A stretch of DNA of 64,000 nt, taken from the NCBI RefSeq assembly GCF_900177625.1, contig NZ_FXAU01000007.1, forward strand, positions 62,729-126,728, given 5' to 3'. The notes under the pieces are model-generated. The model was not told the DNA's origin and did no database searches. It saw only the letters and a list, made by a program, of their open reading frames with translations. The stretch is from Sphingobacterium psychroaquaticum (GTDB lineage Bacteria; Bacteroidota; Bacteroidia; Sphingobacteriales; Sphingobacteriaceae). Positions 44,350 through 52,736 of this stretch are shown piece by piece; within the stretch, counting starts at the first letter, position 1, and every line of letters begins with the position of its first letter. The position numbers and the translations under genes are program-made.

Positions 44350-47300
44350 ATGAGAAAATCTTTACTATTTTCTGTTGCTTTGGGAGTTTTTCTATCCACA
44401 GACTATAATGCAGTTACGGCGGCTGGATATTTTAATTCTTCTGCGGCGACATCTTATTCGTCCAGCAGAGCACTGCAAAGTACGGTGCAAGGGACAGTAA
44501 ATGGGGCGGATGGGCCGTTGGCAGGTATTACAGTGAGTGTCGTAGGAAGTTCAACTTCGACAATGACTGATGCAAACGGAAAATATTCCGTGAACGCGCC
44601 GATAGGTGCTGTTCTACGCTTTAGTTCAATTGGTTACAAATCAAAAGATGTTACCGTTTCTTCGAATACTGTTAATGTGAGTCTAGAGGTTGATAATTCT
44701 TCTTTAGAATCTGTGGTAGTCGTCGGATACGGTCAGCAAAAGAAAGCACACCTAACAGGAGCGGTGTCTACTGTTGATGTGGAAAAAACATTAGGTAGTC
44801 GGCCAATTCCTGACTTTGCGCGAGGTTTACAGGGAACAATTCCTGGATTGACAATTCAAGTTCCCTCAGGTGAGGTTGGCTCTAATCCTGTTATGAAGAT
44901 TCGTGGTCAAATAGCATCGCAGCAAGGCTCCAGTAATCCTTTGGTTTTGGTTGATAATGTTGAGGTTCCGAATGTTCAGGTTGTTAATCCGGATGATATA
45001 GAAAGTGTTACAGTTCTTAAGGATGCTGCTTCAGCTTCTATTTATGGGGCTAAAGCAGCGTTTGGTGTAATCTTGATTACAACAAAAAAAGGCGCAAAGA
45101 CTGATCGTACGAATGTAACATATTCGGGCAATTATTCTTTGCAAACACCTTTTAAGGATATCGATATTGCTGGTATAGATGGGTTACAGTATACATTGGA
45201 TGCGCACGACAATATGAAACAAAGTGGACCGGCGGGGGGCTTTTGGCGCTTAAACTGGGATAGCTTTGAGAAGATTAAGGAATGGCAACAAAAATATGGA
45301 GGAACGGTTAAGAACAGCGATCCTGTTGTATACGGGCGAGATTGGTTTTTTGATGGTGTAGATAAATATGGTTATCGTATTTATGATGCGGCTGATGCCA
45401 TGATTAAGAATAATGCCTTCTCACACTTGCACAATCTCGGATTGAGTGGAAAAAGAAATGATACGCATTATAATTTTTCTGTCGGCTATTTAGGTCAAGA
45501 GGGGATGATGAAACCTGCTGCTCATGATGATTATAGAAGGTTGACCTCTAATTTGAATGTTTCGACGAAGGCAACTGATTTCTTGACTCTTCGTGGAGGG
45601 GCAATGTATTCTGATGGAACGAAGAGGTACCCTAACGCTATAAATACGTCTCCGAATACTATAGCCTCTAACGGATTTGCGTCAGATCCATGGTTGTATT
45701 TGTACAGATGGAGTTCTTTGTTTCCGATTGGTGTGCAAGAAAATGGAGTCTATATGCGCGACCCTGCGACCGATGCGACGCTTGCGCATACTGCAACGAA
45801 GCGAGATCGTTACATAAATCTTAATCTGGGAACGACAATTGATTTTACTAAGAATTGGGACTTGAAGGCAGACTATGCGTACACTTCGGAATTCAATTCC
45901 TTGGATAAATCACAACCAACGATTACAGGAGCAGAGCCATGGTATAGTCCGGTTGTATGGAATGATGAAACAGGACAACGTATTTGGGTTGATGAAAGTG
46001 GGAACCGGACAGAGCCTGGTGTAGGGATGGCAGGATATAAGTTTCCTTTGGTGAATTATGCTACTAAAGGAAATTCTTACGTGTATCGATCTGCATTCGA
46101 GTCACAGAAACATACTTTCAATGCTTTTACGACTTATCGATATAATGTAAATGATGACCACGAGTTTAAGTTTATGTTAGGTACGAATGTGGTTAGTGAC
46201 AAATGGATTAGAAACGAATCTTTCAGAAAAGAGTTGCTTAAAAACGATAATCCGCAATTTAATTTTGCCACTGGAGCTCAAGAGTCTGCCGGAGATCAGG
46301 ACTGGAGTTCTCAGTTTGGTGTATTTGGACGTTTGAACTACGCGTATAAGGGTAAATATTTATTAGAAGGAAACTTACGTTATGATGGAACTTCTTTGTT
46401 TCCAGAGCATTTGCGTTGGAAATGGTATCCTTCTGTGTCTGCAGGATGGATTGTGACAAGTGAGTCCTTTATGGAGCCAATTGCCAATACTTTGAGCTTC
46501 TTAAAGCTTAGAGGTTCTTATGGTATAATTGGTGATCAGTCGGTATCTAACGGTCTTTATTGGGCAAAAATGGCTATAACACAGAATAACTGGTTGTCGT
46601 CGGAGAATGCTAAGTATTTCCAGTTAGGGACGCCTAATGCAATCTCGGCTGGCCTTGGCTGGCAAAATATTGAACACTTAAACTTAGGGGCAGATGTTCG
46701 CTTATTTAATAATAAGTTGGGCTTTGTGTTTGAGTGGTATCAGCGTTCTACTAAAGATATGATTATCGGAGGGGATGCACTTCCCGCAACCTTCGGGGCG
46801 TCTGCGCCATTGGGTAACTACGGTAACCTTCGTACAAGAGGCTGGGAGATTGCTGCGGATTTTAGTCATAGTTTTGATAATGGACTACGTCTTAACTTTA
46901 ATGCAAATCTTGCGGATGCGGTCACTATGATCACAAAGGCTGCGGATTGGAGAACTCCTTTTGAAAACAGAAATATTCATAATACATGGGTAACTGGTAA
47001 GCGTTATGGTGATGTTTACGGATATGTAACAGATCGTTTGTATCAAAAAGATGATTTCGTTTATGATAGTGATGGAAAGTTTGCTCAAACAACAATTATC
47101 TATGACGGAAATGCGAAAAGAACAAATATGCTTTCAGGGGATAACCCTGTTTATCAAACGTTCTTCGAGGACGGAAATCAGATTCTTCTTATGTCCCCAG
47201 GGGATGTGAAGTTTGTCGATGTAAATGGAGATGGATTCATTACGCCGGGGAAAAATACTTTTGGCGACATGGGTGACCAGGTTGTTATTGGTAATAGTAC

Positions 47301-47838
47301 ACCGAGATACGATTTTGGATTCAGGGTTGGTGCTGAATATAAGAACTTTGATCTATCTGTTTTTGTGCAAGGAATTGGTGAGCGAAAAATTTGGGGAGAT
47401 GGTCAACTGGCTATTCCAGGATACTATTCAAAAGAAGGAGGAATGCCGCAGGTATTTGCTTCAGATTATTGGCGAGCAGATCGTACCGATGCATTTTATC
47501 CTAGAGCTTGGAATTATAACGGTTCTAATAATGGATTTGTAATGCGTCCACAAACCAGATACATGTTGGATATGGCTTATGTGAAGATTAAGAATATCAC
47601 TTTTGGATATACTGTTCCCGATAATTTGTTGAAAAGGATGCATTTGTCAAAAGCAAGAATATACGTTTCACTCGAAAACATGTTTACGTTTGACAAGCTA
47701 AGAGGGTTGCCAATTGATCCGGAAACGATCTCTGGTAATTCTATGCTGTTAACAAACGGGAATTATAATTTGGGACGTACGGGAACAGGGACACCAACGT
47801 TCAAGTCCGCTTCCATGGGTATTCAAATCGGTTTATAA
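44350..47838 (+). CDS. SusC/RagA-type TonB-dependent transporter (pair 3)
   Basis: A 1162-residue SusC protein, longer than the other two. Signal peptide MRKSLLFSVALGVFLS, CarboxypepD_reg-like domain at about 48-118 (VQGTVNGADGPLAGITVSVVG), TonB box region ESVVVVGYGQQKKAHLTGAVS of the classical SusC type, plug with KIRGQIASQQGSSNPLVLVDNVEV and VLKDAASASIYGAKAAFGVILITTKKG, and barrel to the C-terminus. No STN domain. It belongs to another SusC branch than pairs 1 and 2 and pairs with a larger RagB-type SusD. It lies between namZ and the second GHL10 gene, so peptidoglycan fragments are a likely cargo. Confidence 0.95.
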   Translation: MRKSLLFSVALGVFLSTDYNAVTAAGYFNSSAATSYSSSRALQSTVQGTVNGADGPLAGITVSVVGSSTSTMTDANGKYSVNAPIGAVLRFSSIGYKSKDVTVSSNTVNVSLEVDNSSLESVVVVGYGQQKKAHLTGAVSTVDVEKTLGSRPIPDFARGLQGTIPGLTIQVPSGEVGSNPVMKIRGQIASQQGSSNPLVLVDNVEVPNVQVVNPDDIESVTVLKDAASASIYGAKAAFGVILITTKKGAKTDRTNVTYSGNYSLQTPFKDIDIAGIDGLQYTLDAHDNMKQSGPAGGFWRLNWDSFEKIKEWQQKYGGTVKNSDPVVYGRDWFFDGVDKYGYRIYDAADAMIKNNAFSHLHNLGLSGKRNDTHYNFSVGYLGQEGMMKPAAHDDYRRLTSNLNVSTKATDFLTLRGGAMYSDGTKRYPNAINTSPNTIASNGFASDPWLYLYRWSSLFPIGVQENGVYMRDPATDATLAHTATKRDRYINLNLGTTIDFTKNWDLKADYAYTSEFNSLDKSQPTITGAEPWYSPVVWNDETGQRIWVDESGNRTEPGVGMAGYKFPLVNYATKGNSYVYRSAFESQKHTFNAFTTYRYNVNDDHEFKFMLGTNVVSDKWIRNESFRKELLKNDNPQFNFATGAQESAGDQDWSSQFGVFGRLNYAYKGKYLLEGNLRYDGTSLFPEHLRWKWYPSVSAGWIVTSESFMEPIANTLSFLKLRGSYGIIGDQSVSNGLYWAKMAITQNNWLSSENAKYFQLGTPNAISAGLGWQNIEHLNLGADVRLFNNKLGFVFEWYQRSTKDMIIGGDALPATFGASAPLGNYGNLRTRGWEIAADFSHSFDNGLRLNFNANLADAVTMITKAADWRTPFENRNIHNTWVTGKRYGDVYGYVTDRLYQKDDFVYDSDGKFAQTTIIYDGNAKRTNMLSGDNPVYQTFFEDGNQILLMSPGDVKFVDVNGDGFITPGKNTFGDMGDQVVIGNSTPRYDFGFRVGAEYKNFDLSVFVQGIGERKIWGDGQLAIPGYYSKEGGMPQVFASDYWRADRTDAFYPRAWNYNGSNNGFVMRPQTRYMLDMAYVKIKNITFGYTVPDNLLKRMHLSKARIYVSLENMFTFDKLRGLPIDPETISGNSMLLTNGNYNLGRTGTGTPTFKSASMGIQIGL

Positions 47839-47852
47839 TAAATAGGATAATT

Positions 47853-49655
47853 ATGAAACTTAATAAACTAACATATATAGTTGCGGGGTTATGTCTTTCT
47901 TTGACAAGTTGTGATAAGTTTTTGGATAAACCTCCTTTAACGACAGAGCAAGACGAAACGGCTTGGACAACAGAAGATAACGTGCGCTTATACGCCAATA
48001 AGTTTTTGCCTACTTTCTTTGTGGGATATAATGTCGGTACAACGGCTACTGGTGCAGCCTTAACGGGCTTTAGATTTAGTGATGATGTTTTGGCCTTGGG
48101 TAATCAAGAGAATTTTACACGTTCGGTACCAAACAGTTCTATTTGGGATTATACGTCTATCCGATCGTTGAACATTATGATTGATCGGATTGAGAGCCGT
48201 ATGGGAGGTGTTTTGTCGACAGAAGCCAAAGCGCATTGGTTGGGGATTGCTCGTTTTTATAGAGGGTGGCGTTATTCACAAGTCGTAGCCTCTTTTGGAG
48301 ATATTCCTTACTATAACCAAGTGTTAAGTGATACTGATTTTGATGCTTTATTTAAACCTCGTACACCGAGAAATGAAGTAATGGATGCGGTATATGAGGA
48401 CTTAAAATTTGCGCTTGAGAATGTTCGATTGGCTGATGGGGAACAAAATGTAAACCGTTATATCGTTGCTGGAATTATTTCGAGAGTAGCTTTGCATGAA
48501 GCGACATGGCAAAAGTACTACTATAACAATGGCGATCAAGCGAAGAAGTTTTTGGAATTAGCTGTTACCGCAGGAGATATGGTTATTAATAGCGGTAGGT
48601 ATGATATTGTAACGGAGTATAGAACATTGTTTAGCTCGGAAGACTTGAAGGGAAATAAGGATTGCTTGCTTTATAGAATATACAATGAAGCTGGTGGTGT
48701 ACAACATGCTGTTGCCACAAATTCTAACTTGCGTGAATCTACTAACAATGGCCCAACTACAGATCTGATGAAAGCTTTTATCTGTAATGATGGCAAGGTT
48801 TGGCAAAACTCTGCAGTAGAAAACTCTACCGCATTTGATTTGGATAATATGATTAAAACCAGAGATCCACGGTTTGAGGCGACATTTCACCGTAAGCCAT
48901 TGCCAGCTAACCGAGCGTCCCTGGTATATATCGCAAAATTCTTGCCGCGTGATGTTGAGGCTATTCATGAGAATCTGAACAGCGCTCCGGTAACTGCGTT
49001 TACAGCTAACCGTAATACAACAGACTATCCTGTGCTTCGTTATGCTGAAGTTTTATTAAACTGGATCGAGGCTAAAGCTGAGCTAGCAACCATGGGGGGG
49101 GCAGCTGTTTCTCAGGCTGATCTTGATAAGAGTGTGAATAAAATCCGGTTAAGACCCATCGCGGCTGAGGCTGTGGCAAGAGGAGTGAAGCAGACGGCTG
49201 CTTTACAACTAGGTAGTCTTCCATCTGATCCAGAGCGTGATATTACCGTAAGTCCATTGTTGTGGGAAATTAGACGTGAGCGACGTATGGAATTTACATT
49301 TGAATTCTCACGAATTGCAGATTTAGAGCGTTGGGGTAAATTAGAATATATGGACACGAAACTAAATCCAGATCTACTTTCGGGTGGTTGGGTGAATTTT
49401 CAAGCACAGTTGCCAAATTTAATTAATGCTGATTTGGGTGTGGTTTCAACTACAGGAACTTACCTACAATACAATGGTTCAAATGCTGCGGCTATGAGAG
49501 GATTCTTTAGGCATAAGAGTAATAACGATCGTCTGCCATTTGTAGGACAGGTGAATATTAATCCATACCTAACTCCTGTTGGTAGAAATCAAATGGATGA
49601 GTATGTTGCGAAAGGATATGTCTTAAAGCAGACTGAAGGGTGGCCACAAAATTAA
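47853..49655 (+). CDS. SusD/RagB-family lipoprotein (pair 3)
   Basis: A 600-residue surface lipoprotein (lipobox LSLTSCDKF) of the RagB/SusD type: DKPPLTTEQDETAWTTEDN at the N-terminus, GIARFYRGWRYSQVVASFGDIPYY with the TPR-like helices, YPVLRYAEVLLNWIEAKAEL, and LLWEIRRERRMEFTFEFSR, the conserved C-terminal block of this family. It binds glycan at the outer face of the SusC channel encoded 14 bp upstream. It is followed after 23 bp by another lipoprotein gene of the same operon. Confidence 0.94.
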   Translation: MKLNKLTYIVAGLCLSLTSCDKFLDKPPLTTEQDETAWTTEDNVRLYANKFLPTFFVGYNVGTTATGAALTGFRFSDDVLALGNQENFTRSVPNSSIWDYTSIRSLNIMIDRIESRMGGVLSTEAKAHWLGIARFYRGWRYSQVVASFGDIPYYNQVLSDTDFDALFKPRTPRNEVMDAVYEDLKFALENVRLADGEQNVNRYIVAGIISRVALHEATWQKYYYNNGDQAKKFLELAVTAGDMVINSGRYDIVTEYRTLFSSEDLKGNKDCLLYRIYNEAGGVQHAVATNSNLRESTNNGPTTDLMKAFICNDGKVWQNSAVENSTAFDLDNMIKTRDPRFEATFHRKPLPANRASLVYIAKFLPRDVEAIHENLNSAPVTAFTANRNTTDYPVLRYAEVLLNWIEAKAELATMGGAAVSQADLDKSVNKIRLRPIAAEAVARGVKQTAALQLGSLPSDPERDITVSPLLWEIRRERRMEFTFEFSRIADLERWGKLEYMDTKLNPDLLSGGWVNFQAQLPNLINADLGVVSTTGTYLQYNGSNAAAMRGFFRHKSNNDRLPFVGQVNINPYLTPVGRNQMDEYVAKGYVLKQTEGWPQN

Positions 49656-49678
49656 GTTGGGATATTTAATACAATGTT

Positions 49679-51112
49679 ATGAAGAATTTAATATTTAAAA
49701 CGGGAAAGCTATTTTTAGCCATGCTTTTGGGTGTTTTCACACTGTTTTTGAATGCATGTAAGGATGACTTTCCTCAGAACGTGCCCTCTGATAAATTTAC
49801 AGATCTTAAAGAAATAAAAATCGTAAATGCGGGTGCTAATGGCAATACTGTTGTGCAAGGTGTTATCGATGAGGATAAGAAGACAATATCTTTTCCGAGG
49901 ATTGATCCCGCAACAGATTTCACGAAGGTAAAATTTGAAGCGACTCTTGCTTCAGGTGCAACTTTGGATAAAGAGGTGTATAGCTTTCCTTTTAACGAAG
50001 GAGAATCGGAAAAAACGATTGTTTTGAAAGTCGTAAATAATCCTCGATTCAAAGAGTATTTTACAACAATTCGTTTACTAATCCCTGTTTTTGGGGCAGA
50101 TGTTTCTAAGCGAGTTATATACGACTATACGAATAACGAGTTGGGAAATCCGATCTATGAGAGCTTTGTGTCAGCCTTGACAAGAGGGTCTGGCTTTGAT
50201 GGTGAGCATGTTTTAGTTGTTACGCGTCACGGTGCTGGATCCCATTTGTTAAAAGTGAGTGATTTAAAAAACAATACGATAAAGAAAATTCCATTGAATT
50301 TGACAGGTGTTACGCAAGGAACTTTTATAGTAAACGTGGGTAATATTGTAAATGGACACACGTACATCGCTAATCTTTCAGGAAATACGGCGGCTAGTCC
50401 ACTAAAGATTTATCACTGGACCGATCCAACACAGGAGCCAGAGATCATTGCGAATATCAATGTGAGTACTATTATTGGAGCAGGTGTACGTCATGGCGAT
50501 AATTTTTCTATTACCTTGGATGAAGCAGGAAATGGATATATCTTTTTGGGTGATAACGCGGGAACGAAAGTGCTACGTTTAACTGTTACCAACTATAAGA
50601 CAATTGGTAGCCCATTAGTGATTACATCAGCAGTAAATGTCGGTTCATGGAGCTCATATAATAGGGTAGGAAATACAGATAATTACTTATTCACTGGACA
50701 TGACGCCCCAATTATGGTGGTTAGTGGTACTGGTTCGGTTGCGCATACCCTTTCTAGAACAGCTATTCCTATTAGAAGTTCTGATGCACGTGTTGTAAAC
50801 TTTAATGGAGAGCGTTATTTGCTTACAACGACAGCTGCTCGAACAGGGTCGGAAGCGACAGTACTTGCTTTGTATGATATTACTAAAGGGGGGAACATTG
50901 TTGACGCACTAACAGCTTTTGAGCAAGGTGAGAGAAAGCCTCTCTTTGAGCACTCTTTCCTAGGTCCGGTAAATACATCTCCATCAACTCAAACGGGATG
51001 GCACGTTGTTAAGGATAGTGAAGGGAAAGACCAAACTCTTGTGCTCTATTCGGGAGCCAGTGATGCTGGGTTTGTTATCATTGATCTTCCTAAAAAGACA
51101 TTAGAAGACTAA
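49679..51112 (+). CDS. Surface lipoprotein with N-terminal Ig-like and C-terminal propeller-like region (DUF4623-like)
   Basis: A 477-residue protein with lipobox LFLNACKDD. Residues about 40-140 form a DUF5018-like Ig domain (KEIKIVNAGANGNTVVQGVID and FPFNEGESEKTIVLKV). Residues about 150-475 contain regularly spaced strand repeats such as GNTYIANL-like and NGYIFLGDNAGTKVL, suggesting a beta-propeller of the DUF4623 kind; this assignment is from memory of the pattern and is uncertain. Last gene of SusCD operon 3, followed by a terminator. Probably a surface glycan-binding protein. Confidence 0.55.
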   Translation: MKNLIFKTGKLFLAMLLGVFTLFLNACKDDFPQNVPSDKFTDLKEIKIVNAGANGNTVVQGVIDEDKKTISFPRIDPATDFTKVKFEATLASGATLDKEVYSFPFNEGESEKTIVLKVVNNPRFKEYFTTIRLLIPVFGADVSKRVIYDYTNNELGNPIYESFVSALTRGSGFDGEHVLVVTRHGAGSHLLKVSDLKNNTIKKIPLNLTGVTQGTFIVNVGNIVNGHTYIANLSGNTAASPLKIYHWTDPTQEPEIIANINVSTIIGAGVRHGDNFSITLDEAGNGYIFLGDNAGTKVLRLTVTNYKTIGSPLVITSAVNVGSWSSYNRVGNTDNYLFTGHDAPIMVVSGTGSVAHTLSRTAIPIRSSDARVVNFNGERYLLTTTAARTGSEATVLALYDITKGGNIVDALTAFEQGERKPLFEHSFLGPVNTSPSTQTGWHVVKDSEGKDQTLVLYSGASDAGFVIIDLPKKTLED

Positions 51113-51122
51113 AAAAAAGATT

Positions 51123-51164
51123 AAAATAGCGAGCCTTGTTGTGAAAGGGGCTCGCTATTTTTCT
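51123..51164 (+). terminator. Terminator of SusCD operon 3
   Basis: AAAATAGCGAGCC (51123-51135) pairs perfectly with GGCTCGCTATTTT (51149-51161), followed by T. The loop is 13 bases. Confidence 0.88.
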
Positions 51165-51184
51165 GAACTTATTATTTGAACAAG

Positions 51185-52645
51185 ATGAAGAAAATCGTAT
51201 CAAAATTAGCACTTTTCGTGGCTGCTTGCTTGGTTTTTAATAGCTGTAGCAAGAGTGGTGGCGGAGGTGGGACTCCTACTCCGGAGCCTGAACCTCCTGT
51301 TGGCGATGGATTGATTTTCCCCAAAAAAGAAATGAGAGCAGTGTGGATGACTACTGCTTGGGGGATAGATTGGCCAATGGGCGATTATAGCCAAGCCTCC
51401 CAAAAGCAAAAATATATTCAGTATCTGGATAAATTTAAAGCAATGAAAGTAAATACCATTTTCTTTCAGGTGCGTGCGATGGGCGATGCATACTATAGCT
51501 CTGCTTATGAGCCCTGGGCAACATCGATTACGAATACGCGAGGAAAGGATCCTGGCTACGATGTGTTGAAGTTTATGATTGATGAGGCACATGCGCGCGG
51601 TATCGAGTTTCATGCGTGGATGAATCCTTATCGCATAGCTACACGAGCAAATACTGGATCTACGTATCCGAATTTGCACAGTTCGATTAATGCCAGCTGG
51701 GTGGTAAGCCACGAAAAGATACAGATTTATAATCCTGCAAGACCTGAAGTGCGTCAGCGTATTTCGGATATCGTAAAGGAGCTCATCACCAAGTATGATG
51801 TGGATGGTGTACATTTGGATGATTATTTCTATCCAGATCCATCCTCTGCGGGAACTATGGTTTCCGATCAGGATGACTATAAAACATATGGAGCTGGGTT
51901 TACGAACATTGAAAATTGGAGAAGAGATAACGTTGATAAAGCTATAAAAGGAATCTATGAGACTATTGTAGCAACGAAACCCGCCGTTGTTTTTTCCATT
52001 TCACCTGCAGCGAGCAAAGATTACAATTTTAAAACATTATATGCTGATGTCGCCAAATGGTGCCAGCAAGGCTGGGTAGATGTGTTGATCCCGCAACTTT
52101 ATCAAGAAATTGGGAACAAGTCTAACGATTTTCAAGTAAATCTTGCAAGTTGGTCACAAAGTGCTAATAAAGCCGCTGTGGTTATCGGGCACGGTTTTTA
52201 TAAGTTTGGGGATGCGACACAACCATCTGCGTTCCAGACCACGCTTGAGTTGGAGAGTCAGCTGAATATGGCGAAGCGAAATGCGAAGGTGGTAGGTAGT
52301 GCAATGTACAGTGCTAAGTATATTACCGACAATAAGATTGGTATTACTGATAAGTTGACTTCATTGTATAGTAAACCTGCTGTTATGCCATTCGTAGGTC
52401 GAGCAATCGCAGCAGCGCCAATAAAACCGACGAATGTTCGTGTCGAAGGTGGTCAATTAAAATGGGCAACCTCTGGCAACGTGAAGTCGGTGGTGTACTA
52501 CTTTAGCGATCTTAAGAAAGAAGGCGAAGTGGTTGCTGTGACGAGTGAACAATCTGTCGCGATAGATAAGACAGGACACTATTGTGTGACAACGATTAAC
52601 GTTGACAACCAAGAAAGTGCTGCGTCAGCAACGGTTCAAAAATAA
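51185..52645 (+). CDS. GHL10-family (DUF187/YngK-like) glycoside hydrolase lipoprotein, second copy
   Basis: About 486 residues from the ATG at 51185; a TTG at 51176 is in frame but less likely. Lipobox VFNSCSKSG, then a Gly/Pro/Glu-rich linker. The GHL10 domain (about 45-390) starts EMRAVWMTTAWGIDWP and has FQVRAMGDAYYSS, EFHAWMNPYR and DGVHLDDYFYPD, matching the copy at 27543-29177 motif by motif. An Fn3-like domain ends the protein (about 415-486). It lies between SusCD operon 3 and the GH9/MurQ operon. Presumed surface glycosidase of cell-wall or related glycan; specificity uncertain. Confidence 0.85.
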   Translation: MKKIVSKLALFVAACLVFNSCSKSGGGGGTPTPEPEPPVGDGLIFPKKEMRAVWMTTAWGIDWPMGDYSQASQKQKYIQYLDKFKAMKVNTIFFQVRAMGDAYYSSAYEPWATSITNTRGKDPGYDVLKFMIDEAHARGIEFHAWMNPYRIATRANTGSTYPNLHSSINASWVVSHEKIQIYNPARPEVRQRISDIVKELITKYDVDGVHLDDYFYPDPSSAGTMVSDQDDYKTYGAGFTNIENWRRDNVDKAIKGIYETIVATKPAVVFSISPAASKDYNFKTLYADVAKWCQQGWVDVLIPQLYQEIGNKSNDFQVNLASWSQSANKAAVVIGHGFYKFGDATQPSAFQTTLELESQLNMAKRNAKVVGSAMYSAKYITDNKIGITDKLTSLYSKPAVMPFVGRAIAAAPIKPTNVRVEGGQLKWATSGNVKSVVYYFSDLKKEGEVVAVTSEQSVAIDKTGHYCVTTINVDNQESAASATVQK

Positions 52646-52664
52646 TGACCGACTTGTGGTATTG

Positions 52665-52712
52665 AACATGGGGAAGATAATCTTTGACAGAGTTTCTTCC
52701 CCATGTTGCTTT
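52665..52712 (+). terminator. Hairpin after the second GHL10 gene, terminator-like
   Basis: AACATGGGGAAGA (52665-52677) pairs perfectly with TCTTCCCCATGTT (52695-52707). The following GCTTTATATAA is a poor U-run, so termination may be incomplete and read-through into the next operon is possible. Confidence 0.6.
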
Positions 52713-52736
52713 ATATAATAATTAATTCTTTCGACA

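Noticed and set aside
51206..51814. 202-codon minus-strand frame opposite the second GHL10 gene
   Set aside because: Antisense shadow; the plus-strand protein carries all family motifs.
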